Below are positions 35,901 through 44,217 of a stretch of DNA of 64,000 bases, in pieces. Each line of letters opens with the position of its first letter. Position 1 is the first letter of the stretch. This DNA comes from an uncultured Verrucomicrobiota bacterium (GTDB taxonomy: Bacteria > Verrucomicrobiota > Verrucomicrobiia > Limisphaerales > UBA9464). The notes beneath the pieces are model-generated. The model had not been told where the DNA came from. It made no database searches and was given only the letters and a program-made list of their open reading frames with translations. A program made the position numbers and the translations under genes. The stretch is taken from assembly GCA_903821635.1 (NCBI GenBank), contig CAIJLV010000183.1:33542-97541 (forward strand), given 5' to 3'.

Positions 35901-36098
35901 GGCGTCGTGACGGTCCCGACTCTCTCCGTGGCGCGGAACGCCGACGGCAGCCTGACCCTCACCTATTCCGGCACCCTGGTGAGCTCCGACACGCCCAATG
36001 GCACCTACACGCCCGTGACCGACGCGAAGGCCAACGTGCCGTTCACCCTCACCCCGGCTGCCGCCGCGGGCGCGAAATTCTACCGCAGCCAGAACTAA
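32970..36098 (+). CDS. large secreted beta-rich protein of unknown function
   Basis: A 1042-aa protein with a signal peptide (MKPKYSLKSCLFAAGLLTAT, cleavage near GAAFGQ). Residues ~25-500 are Gly/Asn-rich short repeats, such as MNGGTLNVGN and MNGGTIFF, with ordered beta strands like a right-handed beta-helix or autotransporter passenger. From ~560 to 960 is a second part with repeated phrases such as ANGNVVVGWEDDGDG and LANGNIVIVGESRQ, which look like propeller blades. The protein ends with a beta module finishing KFYRSQN, the usual verrucomicrobial C-terminal element. No catalytic motif was seen. The ATG at 32970 is chosen for its signal peptide. Probably a surface or extracellular structural or binding protein. 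An intrinsic terminator follows. Confidence 0.78.
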   Translation: MKPKYSLKSCLFAAGLLTATGAAFGQEVITWQSATGSLFDAARWDLNRVPSSTDIVLINNAGTATIATDAGIQSVSAIRLGDVQDGTESGHIVMNGGTLNVGNTAGDPKCIIGLSATLSTFIMNGGTIFFDGPDQFPGSSADDGLNGLDWEVGEKGLGRFEMHGTAKFFAGDDLKIGANGAGKGSVLIDGNAHFAAGSGISVSEGGPSDEQLMIVGGNALVEAGNSMGAGNALGSTDEGYLTMASGNSSGRLVVQDNGVINYRRLSAREGTSVIVVKDRAQMHIFDVLTGKGALGDAPSVDRPPEMGPNSTLCSAAPSEGTLTLQDDAVMTVNSDPASGPTKGLGISAPRDFGNTGGKAALIVRDRASFRVEQNLEVGTGAADSSDGTLTVIGPSAKVNIGGNLNLAVDLEGTPTAGKGTLNPVITAASHSVVNVAGVAKLANGHLKVKLDGYTPLGGESYTLVKAGTIEGQFLMTDFADAPLGAGMAWVVEYTADAVRLKVTGGVPPQAKPGLPEANGLTPLGNTVYVNPPATTQNNGKVESLGVGVIANGNVVVGWEDDGDGLTDQEAVWTVYSPNGTPLTPVTTLTSIDPDYVGQTISSRFLAYFRADGSAVSGRTAWGPKIKANVFGEGFGMGATAFDLGKEVTALTPTQNNAAGENAGDFPAVQLLNNTGGPLGIVSGLSEAYAERDGDVRIGDWDYLANGNIVIVGESRQRPDLVDLYAGAEAKTHGIVRVVKADGTVVKAEQLLGKDPVETQIWHGSAVTANGFAVRYSVTPGGAKLQRFDNAGNKVGDEIDLATLTGSPIANGGGRGEDIGLHGNGKDAYVLATKGLDSEGKPQIWLAVLNADGTKRWARNVGDGQSLPHVAIGRVDAAIDESGRVAVIYADTAGTAQAGGTTALILGRLFDAQGNPLGGVFHVSEKELPVAESLSATDARVDWRGNTLAVAWESLNQTENNTDPAKSVVALRTFNVPGGVVTVPTLSVARNADGSLTLTYSGTLVSSDTPNGTYTPVTDAKANVPFTLTPAAAAGAKFYRSQN

Positions 36099-36122
36099 GT
36101 TTGGTTTCGGTTACCAACACGA

Positions 36123-36155
36123 GGCTGGAGGATTCGCCCTCCAGCCTTTTTCTTT
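36123..36155 (+). terminator. intrinsic terminator after the 1042-aa gene
   Basis: A 9-bp stem, GGCTGGAGG (36123-36131) with CCTCCAGCC (36138-36146), has a 6-base loop and is followed by TTTTTCTTT. It lies 25 bases after the stop codon. The facing gene ends at 36172. Confidence 0.9.
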
Positions 36156-36171
36156 GCGTGGGAATGAGTTT

Positions 36172-37665
36172 CTACCGCGCCAAGCGAGTCACGACTGCTA
36201 GGGCAGCGGCCCCAAGTTCATGCACGCGGGCTTCGCTGCCGGCCTCGTTGTAGCAGCGAAATTCCGGCGCGTTGCCCGAAGGCCGCAGATGCACAACCTC
36301 GCCGTTAGCAAACGTGACCCGCACCCCGTCGGTGCGATCAATGTCCGTGACCGGGCCCAACCCGGTGAAGTCCGCCGCCAGCGCCGTGCGGTCCGCCGCG
36401 TCCTCGCCGGTGTCGTAGCGGGCGAGCAGCGCTTGGCTTTTTTCCACCGGACATTCTTTGACCAAGCCACTCGCCGTAAACCGCGTCGGGAGCGTGCTGA
36501 CCAGTTGCGACAGGGTTCGGCCTTCCGCCCGGGCCAGCAGCAGCAGGCTGATCATCGGCAACACGGCATCCCTCGTGGGCAGGGCTCGGAGCGTGCGCCC
36601 GTCGCGGTGCAGCGGGGAATTCAGCAAGAAACCGCCGTTGGCTTCGTAGCCGACCACGCAGTTTAGCCCCCGGCGCGCCGCGTCGAGCAGGGACGACACG
36701 ACAAACGGCGAACCGATCTTCGTGCGTTTCACCTCCTGGAACCACCCGCACAACTCGACCGCGCTGTTGCAACTCACCGGGGTGCTGACCGAATCCGCCC
36801 CCAGAAACCGGGCGCAGAGAATGCCCGCCACATCGCCGCGGATCCATTCCCCTCGCTCGTCGCTGATCAGCGGTCGGTCGCTGTCGCCGTCCGCCGAGAC
36901 GAGCGCGTCAAAGGGCTGGGTCGCCGCCCACTGCCGGGCCAAGGCCACGTCTTCCGGCCGGATGGCTTCGGTATCCACGGGGATAAAAGTGTCCGAGCGC
37001 CCCAGCGGGGTGACTTCTGCGCCGAGGCCCCGGAGGATCTTGACCAGCACGTCCCGGCCTACCGCGGAATGCTGATATACCCCGAGGCGAAGACCGTGGA
37101 GGCAGGAGGCGGGAAAAAACTCCAGATAACGGGCCACATACCGCTGGACCGCCGTCGTATCTTCCGGGCCCACGACGGGGGCGGCCCCGGGGGCAAAATG
37201 GACCGCAGCGTCAAACAGGCCCTCGGGAATCAGCACCTGCTGACCGCAGATACCGGCTTCGTCGCTTTTTAAGACTTCGCCGGAGCATTTGTTAAACTTG
37301 ATGCCGTTGCGGTCGGCCGGGATGTGACTGCCCGTCACCATGACCGTCGGAAAACCGCCGGCGAAACCGGCCAAAGCGAGGGCGGGCGAAGGAATGCGGC
37401 CGCAATTCACCGGCTGATAGCCCAGATCGGCGGCGGCCCGCAGCGCGGCGGCCATGATTCGGCCCGTGCTGGGGCGTAAATCGCCAGCCACCGCCACCGG
37501 CGTGCCCGGGACGGTGAGTTCGCCGCAGTGTTCCAGATACTGGAGAAATCCCCGGGTGTAGGCGTAGGCCACTAAATCGGTCAGTTGCGTCGCGAGGCCG
37601 CGGGCGCCGCTGGTGCCAAAACGGACCCCGGTCTGCTGCATGAGTTCTTGAATCGCTGCGGTCAT
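36172..37665 (-). CDS. phosphohexomutase (phosphomannomutase/phosphoglucomutase family)
   Basis: A 497-aa alpha-D-phosphohexomutase that interconverts hexose 1- and 6-phosphates. The N-terminal segment VRFGTSGARG is typical. The phosphoserine loop is VTGSHIPADRNGIKF, with the active serine in TGSHIP. The Mg loop is SADGDSDRP. The sugar-specificity loop is around GYEANGGFLL (the GEXNGG-like motif as EANGG), and the C-terminal phosphate loop is RPSGNAPEFR. The EANGG form and overall length agree with phosphomannomutase-type enzymes but do not prove the substrate. It would supply sugar nucleotides for envelope polymers. It is monocistronic and faces the preceding terminator. Confidence 0.9.
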   Translation of the reverse strand: MTAAIQELMQQTGVRFGTSGARGLATQLTDLVAYAYTRGFLQYLEHCGELTVPGTPVAVAGDLRPSTGRIMAAALRAAADLGYQPVNCGRIPSPALALAGFAGGFPTVMVTGSHIPADRNGIKFNKCSGEVLKSDEAGICGQQVLIPEGLFDAAVHFAPGAAPVVGPEDTTAVQRYVARYLEFFPASCLHGLRLGVYQHSAVGRDVLVKILRGLGAEVTPLGRSDTFIPVDTEAIRPEDVALARQWAATQPFDALVSADGDSDRPLISDERGEWIRGDVAGILCARFLGADSVSTPVSCNSAVELCGWFQEVKRTKIGSPFVVSSLLDAARRGLNCVVGYEANGGFLLNSPLHRDGRTLRALPTRDAVLPMISLLLLARAEGRTLSQLVSTLPTRFTASGLVKECPVEKSQALLARYDTGEDAADRTALAADFTGLGPVTDIDRTDGVRVTFANGEVVHLRPSGNAPEFRCYNEAGSEARVHELGAAALAVVTRLAR

Positions 37666-37838
37666 GGGCCGCGAGGAAAGCGGCTCCCTGGGCGGCGCGT
37701 CAATGCCGCGTCCGTCGTCCCGGTGCGCTCCGACTTACCCGGGAAGGTAGCGCGAACCAATTTGGCAAAGGTGCGGCGCGGGTTGCCCTTTCAGAAGGGC
37801 GGCTTGCCGCGCCGGCAGGAGGAAGCTACTTAGGAGCG

Positions 37839-38975
37839 ATGCTTCGCTGGACGATTCCGTTGCTCACCGTGTTTGCGTTGGCCCCACTCGGTTGCCAACG
37901 CGAGGAAGTGCAAGTTTACCAAGCACCCAAGGATTCGCCTACACCGGTCGCTCCGTCGCCCCACGCGGGTGGCGGTGGGGCCGTCCCGACTAGCCCGGCG
38001 ACTCCGCCTTGGGCGGTGCCGGCCGGTTGGGCGGAGAAGCCGAATTCCGGCGGCATGAGGATCGCCAGCTACGGGGTCTCGGCGGCGGATGGCCGCAGCG
38101 TGGATATCTCCGTAGTGCCGCTCGGGGGCCAATCCGGCGGTGAATTGGAAAATTTGAACCGCTGGCGCGGCCAGATCGGGCTGGCCCCCATCACTGAAGC
38201 CGAACTGCCCGCGCAAACCCAGCCCGTGACCATTGGAACCCTGACCGGCAAGCTTTTCGAGATGGTCGGGGACAAGCTGACGCTCGACGGCAAATACAAG
38301 GCGCGCACGCTGGCCGCGGTGCTCTCGCTTTCTGGCACCACCGTTTTCTTCAAGATGACCGGCGAAGATGCCCTCGTAACGGAGAACAAAACCAAGTTCA
38401 TCGAGTGGTTAAAGTCCGTGCAGACGGGCGCTCCGGGCGCGATGGAGCCGACCGCCGCTTCGACTTTGCCGCCCACGGCCACCCCGGCGCCGGTCACATC
38501 GATTCCGCCGATGGTGAGTTCGAGCACCGCCGGGGTGCCGCCCCCGCCCGCCACCGGGGTGCCGGCGTGGGCTCCGCCCGCCCACTGGAAGGCCGGTGGG
38601 CAACGGCCCATGCGGCTCGCCACCTTTGAAGTGCCGGGCGGCAATGACCAAGTCGCCGACCTTTCCATCTCCGCGTTGGGCGGCACGGCCGGCGGCGTGC
38701 TGGCTAACCTCAACCGCTGGCGCACGCAGCAGCTCGGGTTGACCGCGGCCACGGAGGCGGACTTGCCGAAACTCACCTCGCAAGTGCCCGTCACAGGCGG
38801 GGTTGCCACGCTGGTGGACTTCGCCGGCGAAGGTGAACTCAAGGGCACCCGGATGTTGGCGGCCATCGTCAACCGGCCGGACCGCACTTGGTTTTTCAAA
38901 CTCACCGGCCCGGACGCAGTCCTCGGGGCGGAGCGGGAAAACTTCGTGAAGTTCCTCCAGTCGGTGAAGTTCTGA
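37839..38975 (+). CDS. lipoprotein with two tandem homologous domains
   Basis: A 378-aa protein with a lipoprotein signal ending LAPLGC. After a Pro-rich linker come two copies of the same ~145-residue domain. Copy 1 starts at WAVPAGWAEKP and copy 2 at WAPPAHWKAGG. Each contains an R(I/L)A(S/T) block, (S/D)ISVVPLGG or LSISALGG, and an LNRWR segment. Each also has TEAELP/TEADLP and a closing F-F-K-(M/L)-T-G then F-(I/V)-(E/K)-(W/F)-L. The two copies clearly arose by duplication. I know no experimentally defined function. The position, 45 bases before resB and ccsA, suggests work with cytochrome c maturation or transport at the membrane. Confidence 0.8.
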   Translation: MLRWTIPLLTVFALAPLGCQREEVQVYQAPKDSPTPVAPSPHAGGGGAVPTSPATPPWAVPAGWAEKPNSGGMRIASYGVSAADGRSVDISVVPLGGQSGGELENLNRWRGQIGLAPITEAELPAQTQPVTIGTLTGKLFEMVGDKLTLDGKYKARTLAAVLSLSGTTVFFKMTGEDALVTENKTKFIEWLKSVQTGAPGAMEPTAASTLPPTATPAPVTSIPPMVSSSTAGVPPPPATGVPAWAPPAHWKAGGQRPMRLATFEVPGGNDQVADLSISALGGTAGGVLANLNRWRTQQLGLTAATEADLPKLTSQVPVTGGVATLVDFAGEGELKGTRMLAAIVNRPDRTWFFKLTGPDAVLGAERENFVKFLQSVKF

Positions 38976-39020
38976 ATTTGTCGCTGAATTCGTCGTGTAT
39001 CCGCAGCTCCTCACTCTCTC

Positions 39021-40190
39021 GTGAAGCGTCTCTTTAAGTTCTTTTCGTCGCTCAAGCTGACCGTCTGGCTGCTTGCGCTTGGCATTCTCGTGGTGTTTTT
39101 CGGCACGCTCGCCCAGACCGAAGACGGCCTCTACGTCGCCCAGCAGAAATACTTCCGCTCGCTCTATGCGGTCTGGTCTCCCCATGACCCAGCGCTGAAG
39201 TGGATCAAGGTGCTCCTGCCGGGTGGTTACCTGCTGGGCACGATGTTGCTGATCAACTTGCTCGCGGCGCACTTCACTCGCTTCCAATGGACGTGGAAAA
39301 AATCCGGCATCTTCCTCACGCACATCGGCATCATCCTGCTGCTGGTTGGTCAACTGGCGACGGACATGTTTGCGCGCGAGAGCCGCATGAGTTTTGCCGA
39401 GGGGCAATGGCGCAATTTCACCGAGGACTTCCAAGCCACCGAATTGGCGATCATGAGCGATGCTGGCCAATCGGACATGGACCAAGTGGTGACCATCCCC
39501 ACGACGCAGCTCGCCCCCGGTCGCGAAGTGCGGCATGAAAAACTGCCGTTCACCCTACGCGTGACCCAATGGTCGGAAAACGCCGACGTTCGCCGGCGGG
39601 GTCCCATGGTGGATAAGGATCGGCCCGCCGCCGCCACCCAAGGGGCCGGGGCCAGTCTGATACTCGAACCGACCGCGGCCACCCGCGCCATGGACCGGCG
39701 CAACACGCCGGCCGTCGTGGTCGAAGTGCTGGATCCGGCTGGCCAAGCGCTTGGCACTTGGCTGTTTGCGCTCGTGCTGAATGAGCAGGAATTTGAAGTC
39801 GGCGGCCGCACCTACCGCGCGGTCCTGCGCTCGACCCGCTACTACCAGCAGTTCTCGATGAAACTGCTGAAGACCACCCACCAAGTTTATCGGGGCACCG
39901 AGATTCCCCGGAACTTTCAGAGCCGCGTGCTTTTGGAGAACCCCAAAACCGGCGAAAAACGCGAGGTGGACATCTACATGAACAACCCACTGCGCTACGC
40001 CGGGTTGACCTTCTTCCAGCACCAGATGGGGCGGGATGAGATCGATGCCAACCGCGGCACCAGCGTGCTGCAAGTGGTAAAGAATCCGTCGTGGCTCACC
40101 CCGTATGCCGGGACCCTCGTGGTGGGGCTTGGCCTCGTCGTGCAGTTCATGATTCACCTCGTTGGTTTCGTCCGGAAACGCGGCGCCTGA
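39021..40190 (+). CDS. resB: cytochrome c biogenesis protein ResB
   Basis: A 389-aa membrane protein of the System II (Ccs/Res) pathway, which with CcsA delivers haem and keeps apocytochrome cysteines reduced outside the inner membrane. It begins at a GTG: MKRLFKFFSSLKLTVWLLAL, then FGTLAQTEDGLYVAQQKYF, typical of ResB. Further membrane helices surround GIFLTHIGIILLLVGQL, and a last one lies near the C-terminus (GTLVVGLGLVVQFMIHLVG). The large periplasmic part lies between. The length is on the short side for the family. It is cotranscribed with ccsA, 21 bases downstream. Confidence 0.93.
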   Translation: MKRLFKFFSSLKLTVWLLALGILVVFFGTLAQTEDGLYVAQQKYFRSLYAVWSPHDPALKWIKVLLPGGYLLGTMLLINLLAAHFTRFQWTWKKSGIFLTHIGIILLLVGQLATDMFARESRMSFAEGQWRNFTEDFQATELAIMSDAGQSDMDQVVTIPTTQLAPGREVRHEKLPFTLRVTQWSENADVRRRGPMVDKDRPAAATQGAGASLILEPTAATRAMDRRNTPAVVVEVLDPAGQALGTWLFALVLNEQEFEVGGRTYRAVLRSTRYYQQFSMKLLKTTHQVYRGTEIPRNFQSRVLLENPKTGEKREVDIYMNNPLRYAGLTFFQHQMGRDEIDANRGTSVLQVVKNPSWLTPYAGTLVVGLGLVVQFMIHLVGFVRKRGA

Positions 40191-40211
40191 TCCCTGACCC
40201 ATTTTCGCCCC

Positions 40212-42224
40212 ATGAAACGCTTTCTCCCCCTGTTGACCGCACTTTGGGCCACGACGGCCGCGCTGCTGGCGGCTGGCCCCAATGCCGCCTTCAAGCTCCA
40301 AGACTTCGCGAAGCTGCCGGTCGTTTTCAACGGCCGCCACCAACCCATCGATTCGGTCGCCCGCAATTCGCTCGTGCAGATGCGGGACCGCTACTCCCTC
40401 TATGATCTGACTGAGGGTCGCACCGTGCCCGCCTTCGAATGGTTTGCCGAGGTGACGATGAACCCGGAGGCCGCGGATCGGCGGAAGACCTTCCGCGTGG
40501 ATCACCCCGACTTGATTTCGCTGCTCAAACTCCCGGCCAAAGACGAGGCCCGGGGCGAAGACGGCAAAAACTACTCTTGGAACCAGATCGAACCGGGATT
40601 CAAGGAACTAGAAGACCAAGCTCGACGCATCTTTGAACGCGAAGATCCCAAGCGCAACGAGCGGCCGATGGACGCCTCGCAACGCACGACCTTCGAGCAA
40701 GCCGTCCTCAAACTCCGCAACGGGTTGACCCTCTACCTCCGGCTCAAGAACACGATCCTCCCCGGTAACACGACCAACCTCTTGGCCGACGTGGCTCAGT
40801 TTCGAGCGGTGGCCGACGAGTTTCGGGCTCAGCCAACCAACCCAGATACGCGCCAGAAGCTGATCAGCCAGATCTTTAACTGGGAGCTGATCGAAAGCTT
40901 CGACGCACCCCTGATTCTTCCACCGACCGAAATCCTGCCCGGGCGCGAAGGCTGGACCCGCATTGGTTCCGGCGTGGCCTCCCTCGTCTGGGGCGACCGG
41001 GCCGGCGAACTTTTCCGCACGCTGCAAGATTTGCGGCGAGTTTCGTCTGCCCCGGGAATGGAAAGCAGCCCGGTGCTGGGCTCCCTTCGCGAACGCTTCA
41101 ACACGTTGTTGGACAGCGCCACGGCTCCGAAGCCGCCGCCGCCTGCGTTGGAAGCGCTGGAGCAATTGGCCCACGCCTTTCGCACCCGCGATCCCGGGAC
41201 CTTCAACTCAGTCCTAGTCAGCTATCAGCAGCAGTTGGTGGCCAATCCCGCGGTCGCTGGAGATCTGCAAAAGTCGCAACGCGAAGCCTTTTTCAATCGC
41301 CTAGCGCCCTTCTATAACACGATGCCGCTTTACGTCATCGCATTCCTGTTGGGCTGCTATTACTGGTTTAATTTCAGCGAATGGGCCCGCAAGACGTCGT
41401 TCTGGTTGATCGCCTTCGCCTTCGTGATTCACACCGTCGGCCTCATCTTCCGAATGTGGCTCGAAGGCCGGCCGCCGGTCACCAACCTGTATTCTTCCGC
41501 GATTTTTATCGGTTGGGGTAGTGTCGGCCTCGGCCTTTTGCTGGAGCGGTTTTGGAAAAACGCCATCGGCCTCGTGGTCGGCAGTGCCTTGGGTTTCGTC
41601 ACACTCATCGTCGCGCACAACCTCGCGCTGGGCGGCGATACGCTCCAGATGCTGCAAGCTGTGCTCGATACCAATTTCTGGCTCGCGACCCACGTCGTCA
41701 TCGTGACGCTCGGTTATGCGAGCACGTATGTCGCCGGCTTCCTAGCCATTGTCTACATCGTGCGCGGCGCCTTCACGACCGGACTGACGGAGCCCGTGGC
41801 CAAGTCGCTCGCGCGCATGGTTTACGGCATCGTTTGTTTTGCGACTCTGTTCAGCTTTATCGGCACCGTGCTCGGTGGGATTTGGGCCGATCAAAGCTGG
41901 GGCCGTTTCTGGGGCTGGGACCCAAAGGAAAACGGCGCGCTGATCATCGTGTTGTGGAATGCGCTGATCCTCCACGCCCGCTGGGGTGGCTTGGTGCGCG
42001 AACGCGGCCTGATGAACCTTGCGATCGTCGGCAACATCGTCACCAGTTGGTCTTGGTTCGGCACCAACATGCTGGGCATCGGTCTGCACAGCTACGGTTT
42101 CACTAGTGGCGCCTTCCTCTGGCTCGGGGTCTTCATCATCAGCCAGTTGGTGCTGGTCGGCCTCGGCTTGCTCCCAGAAAATCGCTGGCGTAGCTCAATT
42201 CCCCGCTCGACGGCCAAAGCCTAG
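40212..42224 (+). CDS. ccsA: cytochrome c biogenesis protein CcsA with long N-terminal extension
   Basis: A 670-aa protein. The C-terminal ~310 residues are a CcsA/CcsB-type haem handling protein with about eight helices. They contain the tryptophan-rich WWD-type haem motif (SWGRFWGWDPKENGALI) and conserved histidines (FVIHTVGLI, WLATHVVIVTLGYAS, LILHARWGG). The N-terminal ~360 residues begin with a signal-like segment and form a soluble periplasmic domain, much larger than in a plain ~320-residue CcsA. Similar long forms are common in Bacteroidota and the PVC group. It partners ResB immediately upstream. Together they would mature c-type cytochromes, including the CxxCH protein at 54.6 kb. 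Confidence 0.93.
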   Translation: MKRFLPLLTALWATTAALLAAGPNAAFKLQDFAKLPVVFNGRHQPIDSVARNSLVQMRDRYSLYDLTEGRTVPAFEWFAEVTMNPEAADRRKTFRVDHPDLISLLKLPAKDEARGEDGKNYSWNQIEPGFKELEDQARRIFEREDPKRNERPMDASQRTTFEQAVLKLRNGLTLYLRLKNTILPGNTTNLLADVAQFRAVADEFRAQPTNPDTRQKLISQIFNWELIESFDAPLILPPTEILPGREGWTRIGSGVASLVWGDRAGELFRTLQDLRRVSSAPGMESSPVLGSLRERFNTLLDSATAPKPPPPALEALEQLAHAFRTRDPGTFNSVLVSYQQQLVANPAVAGDLQKSQREAFFNRLAPFYNTMPLYVIAFLLGCYYWFNFSEWARKTSFWLIAFAFVIHTVGLIFRMWLEGRPPVTNLYSSAIFIGWGSVGLGLLLERFWKNAIGLVVGSALGFVTLIVAHNLALGGDTLQMLQAVLDTNFWLATHVVIVTLGYASTYVAGFLAIVYIVRGAFTTGLTEPVAKSLARMVYGIVCFATLFSFIGTVLGGIWADQSWGRFWGWDPKENGALIIVLWNALILHARWGGLVRERGLMNLAIVGNIVTSWSWFGTNMLGIGLHSYGFTSGAFLWLGVFIISQLVLVGLGLLPENRWRSSIPRSTAKA

Positions 42225-42295
42225 TCGGTCGCCCGGCGACGAAGGTCGTCGGGGACGCCTCCGTCCAGCCCCGCGCTCAGCCTTGAAGGCGCGGT

Positions 42296-42339
42296 AAAAA
42301 AATTCCCGGCCGGCGCTGTCAGCGACCGGCCAGGAATTT
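42296..42339 (-). terminator. intrinsic terminator of the sialidase-like gene
   Basis: Inverted arms at 42301-42313 and 42326-42338 (AATTCC plus CGGCCGG against CCGGCC-A-GGAATT) surround a 12-base loop. On the minus strand seven T residues follow (42302-42296). It ends the gene that stops at 42358 and may also slow transcription from ccsA. Confidence 0.85.
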
Positions 42340-42357
42340 GCATTTCAACCGGGCGAA

Positions 42358-43377
42358 CTAGGGCAACTGCTTCGGGTCCAGCACCACGTGTTTGATCCGT
42401 TCGCGTTGCCACGTATAGGTCACATGAATCTGTCCTGCCTTGTCTTGGATGACGGCGGGATAGCTGAATTCGCCCGCGCTCTTTTCCAGAGTCAGCACGT
42501 TCTTCCAGGTGCGGCCGTCGCTCGAAAGTCCGACCGCGAGTTCCCCTCGGCCGTGGGTGAGCGGATTGTAAATCAGCATCGCGCGGCCGTCTTGCAGCAC
42601 CACCCCGTCGATCCCGCTGTTGGGGTTGGGCAGTTCGGTCCGGTGCATCCGTCCCCAAGTGGACCCGTAATCCGTGCTGTTGGCGTCGTAGACAAATCCT
42701 TCCTTGGTTCGACACAGCATCTGGATGCGGCCTCCGTCCCAGACCAACAGCGTGGGTTGGATCGCGCCGAGTTCCATCGCGTTGTGCAGGGGTGGGCTGC
42801 GTTGCCATGGTCCGGTGATCGGGTTGAGAGTTTGCTCCACATGCACGCGCCAGCCCTGATCTTCGGTGCTGGAGCCGCACAGGATCATGCCGTTGGCCAG
42901 CTCCACGGGCTTGCTGCGGATGGGCCCGAAAATGTTACGGGGCAGCCGGACGCTTTTCGCACTCCAATTCAAACCGCCGTCCTCGGACTTCAAGACCCGG
43001 CCCCACCAATTGTTCGGGCGCGGGCCTACTTTGTAGAACAGGTAGAGCGGTCCGTTGCGCAACTGGAAGAGCACCGGATTCCAAGTCGGATAAAGCTCCT
43101 TCCCGTCCTCATTCCCCTGGGCCAGTTGGATCGGCTTTAGCCAACGGCCATCCTCAAAACGCGCAAACCAGATTCCTACATCGACGGAGCCTTCGCGGAG
43201 GCCGCCAAACCAGGCCGCTGATAGACCGGCCTTGGCTTCAACGATGGTAGAAGCGTGGGCCGAAGGCGTGGGCGCCGGATCGGCAATGAAGCCGGCAGAT
43301 TTGATCTGAGCCACCACGGGCAGGGCGGCGAGACAAAGGCCAAGGAGGCGGGTCAAATTCATGGGTTTGAGAGACAT
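42358..43377 (-). CDS. exported sialidase-like (BNR/Asp-box) protein
   Basis: A 339-aa protein with a signal peptide (NLTRLLGLCLAALPVVA). It is a six-bladed sialidase-fold protein of the BNR-repeat type. Asp-box motifs are visible as SEDGGLNW, STDYGSTW and SSDGRTW. PIRSKPVELANGMILCG and SYPAVIQDKAGQIHVTYTW match the verrucomicrobial/planctomycete exo-sialidase-like group. A start five codons later (43362) would also keep the signal. The usual FRIP motif is not evident, so hydrolysis of sialic acid should not be assumed; rhamnosidase- or ulvan-type activities occur in relatives. It is monocistronic with its own terminator. Confidence 0.85.
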   Translation of the reverse strand: MSLKPMNLTRLLGLCLAALPVVAQIKSAGFIADPAPTPSAHASTIVEAKAGLSAAWFGGLREGSVDVGIWFARFEDGRWLKPIQLAQGNEDGKELYPTWNPVLFQLRNGPLYLFYKVGPRPNNWWGRVLKSEDGGLNWSAKSVRLPRNIFGPIRSKPVELANGMILCGSSTEDQGWRVHVEQTLNPITGPWQRSPPLHNAMELGAIQPTLLVWDGGRIQMLCRTKEGFVYDANSTDYGSTWGRMHRTELPNPNSGIDGVVLQDGRAMLIYNPLTHGRGELAVGLSSDGRTWKNVLTLEKSAGEFSYPAVIQDKAGQIHVTYTWQRERIKHVVLDPKQLP

Positions 43378-43644
43378 TCGATGCGGCTATGGCTGTTTCG
43401 TCGCTCCGGCCGGTCCGCACAAGTCGAAATCCATCTTCCCCCCCAACGAGACGCGCTTTTGGCGCCCCCGCTGGGCTTGGAGGCCCTTGAGGTGAGGCGA
43501 GGGCCAGACTTTGGCCGGCATCCGAGAACTAGGGGCGGAATTTCCGGGCGGGATAAATTGAAACGCCCGGGCACACGCCCGGGCGTCAACGACAGCCCCT
43601 ACACTCCAACTAACCCACTCAACCAACTTCGGGTAACCTGCCGT
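43378..43644. other. intergenic region between the usp and sialidase-like genes
   Basis: It holds the terminator hairpin of the usp transcript at 43560-43586 and the promoter region of the sialidase-like gene. No gene was seen. Confidence 0.5.
43560..43586 (-). terminator. GC-rich hairpin downstream of usp
   Basis: A 9-bp perfect stem of C and G (43564-43572 with 43577-43585) has an ACAC loop. On the minus strand it is followed by TTTCAATTT. It lies about 60 bases after the usp stop. Confidence 0.7.
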
Positions 43645-44217
43645 TCAAAGAAAATCGTGTTCCTCGGCTCGCACCACGAGCACCGGACACGGGGCGTGCC
43701 GGATGATCTTTTCGGCGACGCTGCCGAGCAGGGCATACTTCAGGCCGGTGTAGCCGTGCGTGGCGATGATCAACAGATCCATGTGCTTGGTCTTGGCCGT
43801 ATCGACGATCTCTTTCCACGACCGACCGAGCCGCACGATGAAATCCACTGGCACAGTCGCGCCCAGTTCGTGGGCGATGCCGGCCAGTTGTTTGCGGGCG
43901 TCGCACATACGTTTTTCATCAATGTCGACGGGCGTGGCCGGAACATAGCTGAAATCGGTGGGCAGCATCACCGGCTCAATGATGTGCAGCAGCGTGATCT
44001 GCGCGCCGAACTGCTCGGCAAACGGGCGGGCATACCGCAGCGCTTTGCGCGAATGCTCCGAAAAATCCATCGGCACCAGAATGCGGCCAATCCGGAAACG
44101 CACCGGCGCCATCTGTGCGGCGGGGGCGCTCGCGACCCGGTGTCCGCTGGCATCGGCCACGACGACCTGAGCCGAACTCTTGCGGAGTCGGCGGGTAGGT
44201 GCTTTGGCGGCTTTCAT
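43645..44217 (-). CDS. universal stress protein (UspA family)
   Basis: A 190-aa single UspA domain. It has the start strand RILVPMDFSEHSRKALRYA and the ATP-binding signature G-x2-G-x9-G-S as GYTGLKYALLGS, so it should belong to the nucleotide-binding class. The C-terminal strand is CPVLVVRAEE. About 40 basic residues precede the domain, which is unusual but has no recognisable targeting motif. The start overlaps the stop of the CBM48 gene by 4 bases (ATGA), so the two are translationally coupled. The pairing suggests a stress or storage-carbon link; this is inference. Confidence 0.92.
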   Translation of the reverse strand: MKAAKAPTRRLRKSSAQVVVADASGHRVASAPAAQMAPVRFRIGRILVPMDFSEHSRKALRYARPFAEQFGAQITLLHIIEPVMLPTDFSYVPATPVDIDEKRMCDARKQLAGIAHELGATVPVDFIVRLGRSWKEIVDTAKTKHMDLLIIATHGYTGLKYALLGSVAEKIIRHAPCPVLVVRAEEHDFL

